From Antedon mediterranea (Eukaryota > Echinodermata > Crinoidea > Comatulida > Antedonidae), in NCBI RefSeq assembly GCF_964355755.1, contig NC_092675.1, forward strand, positions 23,848,412-23,912,411: a stretch of 64,000 nucleotides of DNA. The letters are read 5' to 3'. Positions 9,256 through 22,279 of this stretch are shown piece by piece. The first letter of the stretch is position 1. Each line of letters opens with the position of its first letter. The notes under the pieces were generated by a model that worked only from the letters and a program-made list of their open reading frames with translations, was not told the origin of the DNA and did no database searches. The translations under genes were made by a program, and so were the position numbers.

Positions 9256-12200
9256 ATGTCGCGATTGTTTTTGTTAGTTTTTCTGGTTAGCTTGTTTAAT
9301 AAATGCAGTGCCTTCTATGTACCTGGAGTTGCACCTGTGGAATTTAAAAAAGGAGAAAATGTTGAAATAAGGGTAAATATGTATATTATACTATAACCTT
9401 TTCATTAATGAATTCCTTACATTAGGTTAGATCTCGTTTAAATGTGATGGGGAAGCAATAAAAACCACTCTTGACAAGTTAAAAGTTATAAAACAATACA
9501 TTACAGTAGGCCAAAATATAAAACAGCATAAAAATATCATCGGCATGATATGAAACAAACTATAAACCATCAATGGTTATGCATTCTTTTAAACAATGGA
9601 ACTAAATTAAGGTCAAGAAAGCCTTCCAACCTTCCTTGAACAAACAAATCTACTGTATAACTTAGGCGCCACGCTTGCCATATGATTGTTGTTCCTTGTT
9701 GTTTTATCCTGCTAATTACTTCTTCATTTACATACAATCTGTCCTATTGGTATATAAGTACTCTAGGCGTTGTTTTCTGTTCTGATGATGAGAATAGTTT
9801 CTTGAATAAGTCAAGACATTTTAAGTCAGTTTGCCTATTTATCAAATGCCTGACAATCCAGTGTTCTCCCCAGGATTCACATCAAGCGTCACGCTTCGGC
9901 CCCGCCCCCTGGGGGGCGGGGGGCATTCCGACACTAAGTACTTGAGTCACAGCCCCACCATGGTTGGGGCTGTGGCGAAGCGGTTTTTGGTAATTTACCC
10001 CCTAGATGGCCGGAAATGGTACTCTCGCACATAACATTTATGTTGAATGACACCTCTGGTTTGGCCGGAAATAACACTTATAGCGCGCTAGCAAACAACA
10101 AAACGATCGTAGCCAACTTTTTCCGCCGGTAAACATACGCGAAGAAACATTTTTTGCGTTCATTACGAACGTCAGGGGGAAGCCCCAATGAAAAAAATAG
10201 GCCTAATCTATTAGCCTACTCATCAGTTGGACAACTCTAGTTGGCCGGAAACGAAACTTTATAGCGCACTAGCAAACAGTAAAACCATCGTAGCATACTT
10301 TTTCCGCCAGTAAACATACGCGATAAAAAAATGTTTTTGCGTTCAATACGAACGTCAAGGGGAATTCCCCGATGAAATAAAACTAGGCCTACTCATGAGT
10401 AGAACAACTCTGTAGTTGGCCGGAAAGACACTTCATAGCGCGCTAGCAAACCGCACGATCGTAGCCTGCTTTTTCCGCCGGTAAACATACGCGATAAGAA
10501 ACATTTTTTGCGTTCATTACGAACGTCAAGGGGAATTCCCCGATGAAATAAAAAATGCCTACTCATCAGTAGGACAACTCTGTAGTTGGCCGGAAAGGAC
10601 ACTTCATAGCGCGCTAGCAAACAGCCCGATTGAGCCTACTTTTCCGCATGTAAACATACTGTACGCGATATATGAAAAAAAAATATGCCTCATCAGTAGG
10701 CAACTGTAGTTAGCCGGAAACGACACCTAATAGCGCGTTAGCAAACATTAAAAACGATCGTAGCCTACTTTTTTTTCCGCCGGCGGGTAAACATATGCGA
10801 TAAAAAAACATTTTTTGCGTTCAAATACAAATATCGGGGGCAAGTCCCGATGAAATAAAACTAGGCTTACTCATTAGTAAGACACCTCAAGTTGCCCGGA
10901 AATAAGACTTCATAGCGCACAAGGAAATAGGAAAACATTCGAAAGAGAGACATGGCAGTAACAAAACACGTGCTTACATCTCTCGGCGGCGGCCGGTGAA
11001 AGCACCATGTGACATACAGTATCGCAGTACTGATATCACAATACCATGTGACATCCCTTGTCACTCGACTTTCTCACGAAGTAGGGCCTAAAACATTCTA
11101 GCACCGATGTACAAATGTACCTTAAGTTAAGTGAAATAAGACTTTAGCACACTAGCAAATAGGAAAACGATCGTAGCCTTCTTGAATGTATTATACGATC
11201 AAAGCAGCTAGCATTGAATTGCGCCTAGAAATCATTTGATGACATGCGTATGTTACCAACGAAAGAGTAAATCCCACCGATAGAGTCGATTAATTCAGTG
11301 TGATATTGAAAATAATAATATCATCGATATTTATTTTTAATACACATAACATTTTTACAAGAAAAACAATACAATCAATCATTTACTTTATTTACAATAT
11401 ACAAGTTACTACACTTTAGACAACAGCCAAATACTAGAGATCGAAAGAGAGACATGGCAGTAACAAAACACGTGTTTACATCTCTCGGCGGCGGCGCGGC
11501 CGGTGAAAGCGAGTCTCAGTTGTTTAACACTTTGTTACGCAGTCTTTTGTTTTTCGTCTAGTGGTCATGTCACGTGTCTCGTATGCATTAGGCTCTCTAT
11601 GCATGCCGCGCCTCAGCTCTAGAAAAAGTACCGTACCTGCCTGTTAATCTATTTTTAGATTGTTGTGGTTGATATTTTTAAGCGTCACGGATAAGGTTTT
11701 AAGCGTCACGGCCGACCGTAAAGCGTCACGGTAGAGAACCCAAGCGTCACGGTACCGTGACGCTTCAAAGGCCTGGGGAGAACACTGCAATCGTTATTTT
11801 AACTGGGAACTACTACAAACTAATTTTATTTATATATTCGTACATTATCATTATTTTATATATTTATTATTAATTTATCACAGTCAAATGCCTTGCATTT
11901 ATTAATTAAATATTATTGTTGCGGTCCAAATTCTCTGAAATGTATTAAATCTCAATGTTATGCTGTTTTGAATAGCCTATTGTAAGGTCTGTGACAGTTA
12001 ATTTGTATGTTTCTTGATTGCAGGGAGTGAAATTAACGAGTAGCAAAACTCAACTTCCATATGAGTACTTTTCATTGCCATTCTGTAAACCTGAAGGTAT
12101 AGATCTTCACTACAAACCAGAGAATCTGGGTGAAGTATTAAGAGGAGATAGAATTGTAAATACACCATATCAGGTAAATATAAGTGATATACACAACATA

Positions 12201-15200
12201 ATTTGCATTAATGCAGTCATCAAAATTATATAAATATAATATTCCTTTACAAAATATATTTGTGTTGAATCTCTGTGATAACAATATGCAGATATACTGT
12301 ATATATGTATAAACGCAAACGCATTCTATGTGATCCTCGTATACAAAAAATGCTAGATTACCAAAAAATTATTAATTCCATTGCGATTAAAAATAAATTT
12401 AATTTTATAAAAAACTTCACTGTGCTTTGACAAGAATATGTGTTGTAATTAAATGCGGTCTTAATGTATTATATTAGATTATTATTTTTGAACACATTTA
12501 CGGCCGCCATCTTCTTGGTTCCCCCTCCTGTCTGTCGGCTTATTACACCTCTCAGTCTGGTAATTACTTGTACCTGTTTTAACTCTTTGCTATTTACAGG
12601 TGGAGATGGCAACAGATAAATCATGTACAGTGTTGTGTAAGATTACATTAGATGAGAAAGCTTCTAAGCTGCTAGCACAGCGCATTAAGGAGGATTACAA
12701 TGTACACTTGTTATCTGATAATTTACCAATAGCAACAAGAATTCCAGAAGATGAGTTAGGCATTAAATTCAGCTATGTTCATGGATACAAACTGGGGTTC
12801 ACGTTATTGAAGGAAAATGCAGAGGGCAAAAAGGAACCTGTGGTAATTTTCATTTATTGCTTATTATTTATTTATTTATTACACCTTATTTATAGAGGGT
12901 GCCCCTAAACAGCGTATGAGTGCCAGTGGCTGTGTGTATACTAGTACACCAGGGTAAGAACACCTACTCGTCTCGAAAGTTGTATTAGGTTATAGTACAC
13001 ACGAGCCAGAGGTGTACACTGGAGAAGACTTGGTCTATCACCAGAACCATGGAGCGAGTGACGCTCGAACCCTTGCCGATGTTAATATGGCAAGATATTA
13101 CGGTTCTACTGTATTAACTGCTTGGCCAATCACCGCTTAATAGTGTATCAAGCTACATGTATTGTATTACATACCCATACCTCTTACATTCTATCGATCC
13201 CTTAAATTTTACTTTATTTATAAGCAATTAGTGTTCATCTTTCTACTTGTGGTGAATATAATGGAACCAAATCTAACTTTTACATGGGCTGATGAAGGTT
13301 GAAAATTAATTTTTGATGTGTTTCCCTCCCCCTACCCTCTTTCCAATTTATTCCTATATAATTTATTTGTAATCCTCAGATGTACATCAACAATCATTTG
13401 CGTCTTAACATGAAGTACCATAAAGTTGATGAGTATGGGTAAGTTGCAATTATTTAATTGTTTTGAATATTCACATTTTGTTAGGAACCCTGTATTTATT
13501 CAAACGCGTAACATCAACATCATTAACATGGTCTAACATTTAATGGGTATGGCATATGTTAACATTTTTGTGGAAATCAATTAATTAGTTAATTGGTTTC
13601 TGGATAAGTATGATCAGAAATACAATTAGATTCTCAGTTTCATGTGAGACTACAGAATATAGAACCTCCTTTGGAACAGCCATACTGTATTTATGTCGGA
13701 GATATCTCTACTAAGGAGGCGCCACACCACGAGCAACCTCTATTCAAGACACACCTATGTAGTTGTTTTATGCTTACTATATTTAGTTTTTGTTAGATAA
13801 TTTGGTGTTTTTTTCTAACAGAGATGATTACAGGGTGGTTGGTTTTGAAGCAGTAGCTCAGAGTCGAAAGTATAAAGCTGATGGACTAGAGATTGTCGAT
13901 GATAAGACATGCTCAGTTGATAAGGCCAAACCACTTGTCTTTCAAGAAGTTGTAGCTGGAGGTATGCCTCAAATCTTAAGCTCTATCTACAGTATCAAAC
14001 TAGTTTGACTACTAGATATGGTAGTAATATGATGTCATCGTATCCATATATTGGCACATCACATTCTTTTGTCACGTAAAGTTTGATAGTGTAGATACAA
14101 CTTCAGAATTAGAAAAATGTCATAAATCGAAGAACTTTAAAAAGTTTATAAAGGAAAACATTTTCTGTTGTGTTTAAATAACTTATTATACTTTCCAACC
14201 TATAATTATTTTTTTTGTATTGTTTTTATTTATTTTATTGTCTTTTATGCTTGCAGAGAGTCAAGAAATTTATTACACATTTGAAGTGAACTGGGAACCA
14301 AGTGATGTTAGATGGGCTTCACGTTGGGATACATACCTTGCCATGAGCGATGTCCAGATTCACTGGTTCTCAATTATTAACTCGCTTGTTGTGGTCTTCT
14401 TTTTGGCAGGTAAATTATTCTAAATAAATAAATAAAGTACCGTATTAAAATGACATATAATGTACTTTATTTCCCTATGGAAACAATGGTGTACCGCAAA
14501 CCTAACTTTCCTAGTCTTTTGTTATTGTTTTCTTGCAAATTATTATTTTTGATATATATTTTTCAAATACTCGCATAAAAACTTAAAATTCTTTATCTTT
14601 TAGGAATTTTGACAATGATAATTATCCGAACTCTGAGAAGAGACATTGCTCGTTACAACAAAGATGAGGATATGGTGAGCATTACTTTTCTTTATTTCAT
14701 CTATTATCACACTTTGAGATTATAATCATGAAATACAGTTGATCGATTAATGATAACCTGAAAAAACTGCTACAAGGTGTATTTTTGTAATTTATTCTAA
14801 TTTATTTCTTTTTGTTGTATGTTTTTATTCTTTTAGATCATATATAATAATAATTTATAATATAATAATTATATATATAATATGTACTTTGTACTTGGTG
14901 TCTTAAGAATATTTGGTCTATTGTAATGTGCTTAATCACTACTAGTATTATATCATATCATTTTTTTTAAATTTAAATATAATAATAATATTACTTTTTA
15001 GAATAATTAAAGAAAAACATTGTAAATGTATACAGGCCCCCCGTCATGCATATATCATGGGTGTTGGAAGTACACACCTAATTAGTGAAATTTAGCGCAT
15101 TTTTTTAACAGCTAGTGACTATGATTTATCCTTACCTTCTTATTTATTTTGTTTTATGTATCATTTCTAAATGTATCTTATTTGCCAGAATAAATAACAT

Positions 15201-18200
15201 AGTGTATGTTTGTAATTGTTGTCATAATATTTGATTTATACAGGAAGATACCATGGAGGAAACTGGGTGGAAATTAGTCCATGGGGATGTGTTCCGTCCT
15301 CCTAAGCACAAGAAGCTTCTATCATCAATGGTTGGGGCTGGCATGCAAGTCTTTTTTATGGCACTGATCACAATAGGTGAATACATTTATTTTCTTATTT
15401 AATTTAGGTTTTAATAAGGAGTTATTTATATGCAATATAGGATGACCAAACTATGTTAATTCATTGTGCGCATGCGGAAATATTGCGATGTGTGCTATTG
15501 CTCTTCACCTCAACTTATGTTTGATGATTTCTTGGTTCCAGGTGACAACGGAAGACACAACGATTGACCTGACCTAGGTCGGTCGTTGATACTTGGTCAT
15601 CGAAAATCGAAAGCTCCCTCTTATAATTTCTGAATGCATCATTTGTTTTATACCAAAAATGAACGTTTTATGAGTGGTATGGATAAATGATATTTAAAGA
15701 GATGGAACCAAGTTAAAATAGACCAGTGTATCTTTTAACTCATATCCTTAAAATGCAAAACATTCACTATTTGTACACCTACTGTGACTGTTGAAGGCCA
15801 TGCCTTAAAATCCATGAAAAAAAAAAATTATAAAATTATAAATTTAGAAAAAAAAATGTGTCAACTAATACTTAGCACACGTACGTGTAATCAACCAATC
15901 ATAAGGCAAAGATACTCTTAATGTGGTTATAAAACAATACAAATTTTTATTTCAGTTACTGCCATGTTTGGTATGCTGTCACCAAGTAGCCGTGGATCTT
16001 TGCTCACTGCAAGTTTATTCCTTTTTGTTTTTATGGGGTAAGTTTCAGTTGCATGATTTCTGATAGCAATAAATTGTTGATATAAAGTTTGCAGTACACC
16101 ACGTATATTAGTTCTGAAAAGAACTGTTGAGTTCCTCGACGTTTCAATCAATATGCTTTGATCATCCTCAGGAGTGAGAATGCAATAAATTGGTAATAAT
16201 ATTGTTATTTCATACTTTAAAAACAATAATAAATTTATATTAAACCAGAAAAACAACTTTGTGCATGTATTTAAAATGTATACATTGCTAGTTTTATTTT
16301 GTTTTTTAGAAAAATTAATGAATTAAAATAGTTTTGTTTTTTTTGTATTATAATGTAATCTCTGAATTGTAAATTCTTTATATAATTGTAACTTGTTTAC
16401 ATTGATATTGTTTTTATATTTTATTTTGACACCGCAAATACTTTTAACCAGATGGTAACTTTTTACGTCATTTACATCGGCCTAAATTTTCGCTTCCCGG
16501 GTACGACTCTGGTTACACAATTACGGATCAACTCCTCATTTTTTATGCTGGTGTAAAAGGGGTAAAATTTTAATTTATAATAATATATTACAAATTCGTC
16601 TTGCTTTACTTATATTCATATCTTTTTATTGTAGTGTCTTTGCTGGTTACTTTGCTGGAAGACTTTATAAAACTATTAAAGGCACAACATGGAAGCGTGC
16701 CGCTTTCTTGGTAAGATATTTTATTCTTTTTTTTCTATCATAATTTTTTATTTTCAGTTTATTGTGTATTTGCACAAAAATGGTGATTGTGTAGGTGGAG
16801 ACCATGTATTACTAGACTAGAAAGACTAGAAAAAATGATAATCCCCTGACAACAATACATTATGAGGCATTGTATGTAGTACATACTAGCATGTCTGTCT
16901 GTGTTTTTTTAAGGATTTAAACTCATGTTTACTTTACATTCAAACTGATGTGTCACACACAACACAGATTGTAGACCAGTATTTCCAGAGACAACTTCAA
17001 TCCCCTCCAAATAGAAAAACAGTACAAAACATTGTATATACATATATCCTAGCATGTCTGTCAGTGTTCTATTAAGAACTTAAATTCATGTTTGTTTTCC
17101 ACAAGAGAAAACTACAATTCACTGACAACAGAATAACAGTACATCTATCATATCAGTGTTTATATTTAAGTTCTTTAAATGTTTTCTTCACTTCCAGACT
17201 GGCACAGTTTTTCCTGGTGTATCATTTGGAATAGCATTCATACTGAACTTCTTTATCTGGGGTAAACATTCATCAGGTGCTGTACCCTTCACCACAATGA
17301 TCGCGTTGTTATGCATGTGGTTTGGTATATCACTTCCACTTGTGTACCTTGGGTACTATTTTGGATTCAGGAAACAGGTAAAATGTAATATGTAAATGCC
17401 AAAATATGGTCGAATTGGAATCAAAAACCTTATATTGCCCTAGAGGGAAATATAACTGAAATATAAATTTTAAAGTAAATATTAAGATCTTGTATGTGTG
17501 CATTTTATTAGAGTAAGAGAATGGTAAAAGAATTGAACTATGTTAGAGACATGGGTTATTTTTTTGCTTGTATCCCTCTAATGATATAAAACTCAGGGGA
17601 TCATCTCCCAGTGTGCTAGAGGATCTCCCAGTGTGCTAGAGGATCTCCCAGTGTGCTGGCAGATGCTGCAGTGTGACCGCCGTGGGTATGTGGAGGCCCT
17701 TAACATAATTTCTTAATTAATGGAAGATATATTTTTGTATTCATGTTGTTTATTTTGTTACAGCCATATGAGCATCCTGTAAGAACTAACCAGATCCCAA
17801 GACAAGTACCTGAACAAGTCTGGTATCTTAACCCACTGCTAAGGTTAGTTATAATTTGGTTAATGCTAAATGTTATTGTGTAGTGTGTAAACAAATATTG
17901 AATGTACATAAATATATATATGTAAATATATATCACTTTTAAAGACTATTTTAATAGTGTAATAATATTATTATATGTGTAATTTATTTTTGTAGTACAT
18001 TGATGGCTGGTATCCTACCATTTGGAGCTGTATTTATTGAATTATTTTTTATCCTATCGGTAAGACTTGCTTATGTTGTTTTGTTTGTTGGCTATTTTAT
18101 TAACCTATATGCCATGCCATTCTCTAACTTACATCATTGTCAAATGATATGAAGATCTGATAATGTACAGTCTACTGTGGCTTGTGTATATTCCAAGAAC

Positions 18201-19863
18201 CCAGTTCATCTTTCAGAAGGTAGTTACCTCGAAGTACTGGTTCATTTCAGCCCCTGTCATGGTAAACCCTGCACTAGAAATGACGGCCTAATCCAAATTT
18301 CCTCGGAGGATGAATATTATCAAAACAAAGATTTCTTAGCTTAGATTTTTTTCTACGCATTGATTATTGTAGTGAATTGAGGAAGTAAACATTGACAGAA
18401 TAGTTTTCTGTATTTCAGCAATCTTTACGAATGTTACTTTTGGTTAAATCTGTGAAACATGATTTTTCTTAAGGTTTTTACTTTTAATAATTTGTTTTCT
18501 TTTGTTTTTTCTAGGCCATTTGGGAGAATCAGTTTTACTACTTGTTTGGATTTCTGTTTTTGGTTTTTATTATTTTGATGGTTTCCTGTGGTCAGATTGC
18601 TATAGTTATGGTCTATTTTCAACTGTGTGGTGAGGTAAGCAAAACTAAAAACCAAAATATACAATTAGCGATATTTGTTTTATAGTCAACTCTACAAAAC
18701 TGGAATTTTGTTTAGGGTCAAAAGGAACAGAACTGACCTCATGCCTCATTTACTGTATACCATTGGTTACTGAATCAGGTTATATAAAGACAATTTATCA
18801 TGCTATTATATATTGTTAGCTCCTCGATATAAAATCTGTATAAATAACACAAGAATATCAATGATTTTTATCATTCCTTTCAGGACTATCATTGGTGGTG
18901 GCGCTCATTTATCGTGTCTGGTGGCTCAGCATTCTACGTATTTCTCTACGCAATATTCTATTTTATTACAAAGGTAATTACTTTTTTAATGCATTTATGT
19001 ATGTTACCCGATTCTGATTTCTGAAACAAGTGAAGCTGATGTGTGTACTATGGTTAACTCTCTTGAAAACCAAACACTGAAAATTGTCTTAAAGGCCAGG
19101 TGCGGGCCAACAATTTCTTTTGATCATACATTCCAATAATTATCGATCTATATTTTTTCCCCTATGTTTCATAATTTGGGGGTTTTATTTGTGTTACACA
19201 AGCTTGTTGAAAATATACACTTTCTTATCAGTGGGGGGGGGGGGATAGTTCAAATTACACTTCATAGTTTTATTTTCATGCTATAGCAAAAATTATCCAC
19301 CATCTTTTTTCACCTTCTAGGGAGTCACCAAACATGTTATTACATTAGGTTAAACTACCTAACTACTGAAAAAAAGGTCTTCCTGGTTTTTATAGCAGAA
19401 TTTTGCCAAACTTTGTATTTGACCATTTTAAGGAAAATTCATATTTTTTCATCTTGATTTCTGTTACAAATATTTGATTTATGTACAATTAACCAGATAT
19501 CAAATTTAAAATTCATGCTTTTACCTGAGCTTCAAAGCCATTTACGGCCAGTTCTAAAACGTACAATTTTTTGCGAGAGTTTACTATATTTGTACAGTAT
19601 ACTCAATACACTAATTTTGATCGACAGAAAATATTCTGTTCATACATTAGATAATTTAAGATTTTTAACATAAAATAATATCTATTTGTTGTTTGTTTTT
19701 TGTTTGTTAACAGCTTGAGATTACACAGTTTGTTCCTGCGTTGCTCTACTTTGGCTACACGCTCATTATGGTGTTCACATTTTGGATCGTCACAGGAACT
19801 ATAGGATTCTTCGCTGCTTATTGGTTTATTCGCAAAATTTATGCGGCCGTGAAAATTGATTGA
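9256..19863 (+). CDS. TM9SF4: Transmembrane 9 superfamily member 4, complete
   Basis: The sixteen coding exons are 9256-9372, 12024-12173, 12600-12842, 13380-13438, 13822-13961, 14257-14409, 14604-14674, 15244-15376, 15956-16037, 16635-16710, 17198-17377, 17764-17843, 17996-18059, 18515-18634, 18884-18973 and 19714-19863 (TGA). They total 1908 nt and 635 aa with all phases matching; human TM9SF4 is 642 aa. A signal peptide ends near CSA, just before [11 protein letters not shown], the mature N-terminus of the family. The lumenal domain carries [16 protein letters not shown]. Then come [33 protein letters not shown] and the nine-helix region with [22 protein letters not shown] and the C-terminal KIYAAVKID. 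That ending fits the KxD/E COPI-type Golgi-retention signal described for the family. The sequence is closer to TM9SF4 than to TM9SF2 ([14 protein letters not shown]). These are nonaspanin endosome/Golgi membrane proteins linked to adhesion, phagocytosis and V-ATPase control. Confidence 0.97.
10061..10900. repeat. Tandem array inside the DNA transposon
   Basis: TTGGCCGGAA-type unit starts occur at 10061, 10241, 10416, 10586, 10710 and 10892 (spacings 180, 175, 170, 124, 182). Each unit has 'tagcgcgctagcaaac', 'acgatcgtagcc', 'ccgccggtaaacatacgcg' and 'ttgcgttcattacgaacgtc'. The fourth interval is shortened by an internal deletion. Confidence 0.88.
10940..11509. repeat. Direct repeat of a ~60-bp GC-rich block
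   Basis: The block 'gaaagagagacatggcagta' through 'cggccggtgaaagc' occurs at about 10940-10999 and again at 11444-11509, with a few extra GGC units in the second copy. Both copies are inside the DNA transposon. Confidence 0.8.
12893..13145 (-). mobile_element. tRNA-derived SINE, minus orientation
   Basis: Read on the minus strand there is a tRNA-Ser/Leu-like start with an A box 'ttggccaagcagttaa' (near 13130-13110) and a B box 'gggttcgagcgtc' (near 13070). A tail follows, containing 'ggttctggtg', 'agtcttctc' and 'gtgtacac'. The same order of blocks is found on the plus strand at 27665-27975. It sits in TM9SF4 intron sequence. Confidence 0.65.
13977..14104. mobile_element. MITE, TCTACACTATCAAAC family
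   Basis: It starts 'ttaagctctatctacagtat' only 16 bp after a TM9SF4 exon end (13961) and ends 'tttgatagtgtagatacaac'. Terminal repeats are slightly diverged, and the interior has 'gatatggtagtaatatgatg' and 'gtcacgtaaa'. Confidence 0.8.
16066..16192 (-). mobile_element. 105-bp hammerhead-bearing insertion with 11-bp TSD
   Basis: The direct repeats GCAATAAATTG lie at 16066-16076 and 16182-16192 and are identical. They enclose 105 bp (16077-16181) in a TM9SF4 intron. The insert has no coding capacity. Its minus strand carries the hammerhead-like core annotated separately, followed by a small hairpin (GTTC/GAAC). The exact flanking duplication indicates integration of a short element, plausibly a retroelement remnant of the Penelope or retrozyme type, in which hammerheads are known. 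Confidence 0.6.
16127..16178 (-). ncRNA. Hammerhead-ribozyme-like motif
   Basis: Minus-strand order: the stem I strand ends CTC, then CTGAGGA (16171-16165, the CUGANGA box). Next is a stem II hairpin GATCAA...TTGATT (one G-U) with one extra base before it, then GAAAC (16145-16141). GTC (16140-16138) supplies the cleavage triplet, and the second stem I strand begins GAGGA. Stem I forms GAG:CTC plus two pairs across a one-base bulge. Stem III is the self-complementary ACGU, so activity would need a dimer, as described for Penelope-element hammerheads. Activity is not shown. Confidence 0.55.
17601..17680. repeat. 20-bp minisatellite
   Basis: The unit 'ggatctcccagtgtgctaga' occurs three times at 20-bp spacing (17601, 17621, 17641), followed by a diverged fourth unit. 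It lies in a TM9SF4 intron. Confidence 0.85.
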
Positions 19864-21642
19864 TGATAAGTTTCTCCTGCTTTTCACAATTGAATATTAC
19901 CCATCTTAGAAAAATATATCTTGAATCTTGCTTAGTATATCTATCTGTATACATATATTTCAATCGCAAGAAAGATTCATGTAGGTCTACTAAAGAAAAA
20001 AGTAAAATTTGACGAAGCACTGAACTTTTGATTTATGCAGTTACAAGGCCTGTTTCTACTGAAATTAAATCTTGGGAACCAGTTTTGGTAGTTGCAGCTT
20101 ATTTAATTCAATACAAACAAAACCAGTTTGGTCAATTAGTGTTTGTTATGAAATGATATCAATACCCACAACACAGTCAGTGTGACTAGAATACGTGTTG
20201 GCGCTTTTTTTAGTTGACCTAATTAAAACCCATGGTGATTTGGAGCCAATTTAAAATCCTGAAATAACCATTTGATTAATATGAACTATGATGCCCTCCT
20301 GTGACCTCTTTTTAGTTTTGCAAATTGTAATGGAAAATATAATGATCACTACCATTTTTCAGCTAGCTGTTGTAAACACTGATCAAGTTTGATTTTCATT
20401 GAAAGTCTAAAATCATTCTTTTAACAGTAAAATCAGATAAGCATAGCTTGCTGTCTCTCTAATCAACCAAATTCAAATCTTACCTACTTTATACATACTC
20501 AAAAATTGTTATCTTTTCATTTTATTTGTTCTAATGAATATGCATTGTAAATGAAATGTCTTTGAATCAATTTATTATTATTGACAGTTTCTGTTAAATT
20601 AAATAGATTTCAATTACTGCATATTCTTCCAAACCAAGTCATTTCTTGTGGCAGTGACATTGGTGTATCCATGTTTTAGTGACTAAGGATTTTCTTGTAA
20701 ATAACATGATTAGCTATCTTGGTACTTTGGTATTAATGCCTTTTCATGTTCACTAGACTACACACCTATCTAGTCAAACAGTCATTCTGTGCATGCAAAT
20801 AAATTTGAGCATGAGCAGTATAATCTTATTACTTAATAGCTGTGTGGTGCCTGTGCGTCATGAAAAAACGATTGGACGCTATTATCTATCGATTAAAAGT
20901 AATTTCATTTCTGGATATGGAGCAAGTATTTATGATATAAGAAATCTGTATATAAGCAACTTATATGACATTGTATATAATTTCTTTCTCAATTTATAGT
21001 TAAGGCAAGAGGTTTGCTGGCATTTTTCAAGATTTACAGTAACTATAACACTTTTAGTAAATATCTGGATTTTTTCATATTTTCACTTCATTTGTTTGAA
21101 TACATTGTTTTCTTTAGGTTTCATTTTTTTAATTCAAAATACCTTCACAATGTGGCTATGTGTATTGCTAATGAATTATTATAGGTAGTGTTCATGGAAT
21201 GAATTATTATAGGTAGTGTTCATGGAATAAGTTAAAGCACAATTTTGATTTATTATTATAACAATTTGAAAATAAAGGATATATGCTAATTAAGTTATTT
21301 TATATATTAGAAAGTTTTTAGATTATTCTTATACTATTAGGGTGTATGCAACAATTAACTCACCTGGCTTTGTGGTTATATTGCTGCATACCAATCCCAA
21401 TGTACTGGGTTCTGGTCCTGTGATCTGCACACCCTCAACATTCAAGTGAAAACCACTTAATGGAAATAAAATATTTATTAATGACTTGGAATAACTTAAT
21501 TGTGATTTGTGAATATGACTATGTTAATTTGTGTCGGATATTTTAAAGTAAATATTAAATTAATTTAAAACATTTAGATATGAGGAATTTATTTAGCCCA
21601 AGTTTAAACACAACCATTGGCTCTGCCTGCCACAACAAGATT

Positions 21643-21769
21643 TAAGCTTGTTTCCCACTAGCAACGCAATGCAAGAACATTTACGCAACGCAAGCTAGTT
21701 GACCAATGACAACCGACCGTTTGAATAATCCATTGCTTGCGATTAGTTGGTAGTGGGAACCAAGCTTTA
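21643..21769. mobile_element. MITE, GGTTCCCACTAG family
   Basis: The ends 'taagcttgtttcccacta' and 'tagtgggaaccaagctttag' are inverted repeats. The interior has 'caacgcaa', 'acgcaacgcaag' and 'gaccaatgacaa', shared with the compound structure at 25305-25673. Confidence 0.75.
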
Positions 21770-22269
21770 GGACTGAATACACCTAAGCCTTAAATAATAT
21801 GTAGTTTAGAAACATGGGCCTTCTTTTTTTTTGTCATTATTGTTACACATTTAATGGTTATGTGACAATTATTGGGTGTTTTTTTTATGTATTTATCACT
21901 CATGTTTATAATTCTATTTTAATGACACAAAATATAGTTTTTTATTAATAACGATTATTATTGTCCAATTTTATTATTATCCAATATTTAGTAATAGTAA
22001 ATCATATTTTATTATTCTGTTAATATATAGAATAATATTTTTAGTTGTACAGTTTGTTTATAATGTAGAATGGCATCACATTTAGAGGATTTAATTTTTA
22101 TTTGTAAATTATTGTGTTTGATTTATTTGACTGATTCATAGAAGTAGTTTTTTTGTTTTCGATAATGTAATTTGTTTTCGAGACATTTTTTTATGTAATC
22201 GAACTTGGAACTTAATTTTGCACTGACAATGTTTGGTTGTTTGTGGTACAAAGGGATGTAAAACTATAA

Positions 22270-22279
22270 AATAAATAAA
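22270..22279 (+). terminator. Candidate distal poly(A) signal of TM9SF4
   Basis: Overlapping AATAAATAAA about 2.4 kb after the TM9SF4 stop codon. It is a motif only, preferred because no later signal precedes the repeat cluster. Confidence 0.3.

Larger units (their letters stand above)
9859..11787. mobile_element. 1.93-kb non-autonomous DNA transposon, hAT-like ends
   Basis: The ends are CAGTGTTCTCCCCAGG at 9859 and its reverse complement CCTGGGGAGAACACTG ending at 11787. The exact 5-bp direct repeat CAATC lies on both sides (9854-9858 and 11788-11792). Both subterminal regions carry AAGCGTCACG motifs, one on the left and five or more on the right (11680-11767). The interior is a tandem array of 124-182-bp units (10061-10900) plus a duplicated 60-bp block. 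There is no transposase; small open frames inside are chance frames in the array. The CAGTG ends resemble hAT elements, but 8-bp duplications are usual there, so the superfamily is uncertain. It is inserted in the TM9SF4 intron between coding exons 1 and 2. Confidence 0.88.

Noticed and set aside
10393-11064. Minus-strand open frames of 65-75 codons near 10.4-11.1 kb
   Set aside because: They repeat with the ~175-bp tandem units of the DNA transposon and are chance frames in the array, not genes.
15927-16256. 109-codon minus-strand open frame
   Set aside because: It overlaps a TM9SF4 coding exon and the hammerhead insertion. It has no homology and is coincidental.
21380-21440. tRNA-like segment with 'gggttctggtcctgtgatc'
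   Set aside because: The A box is poor, there is no matching SINE body and no pairing arms.
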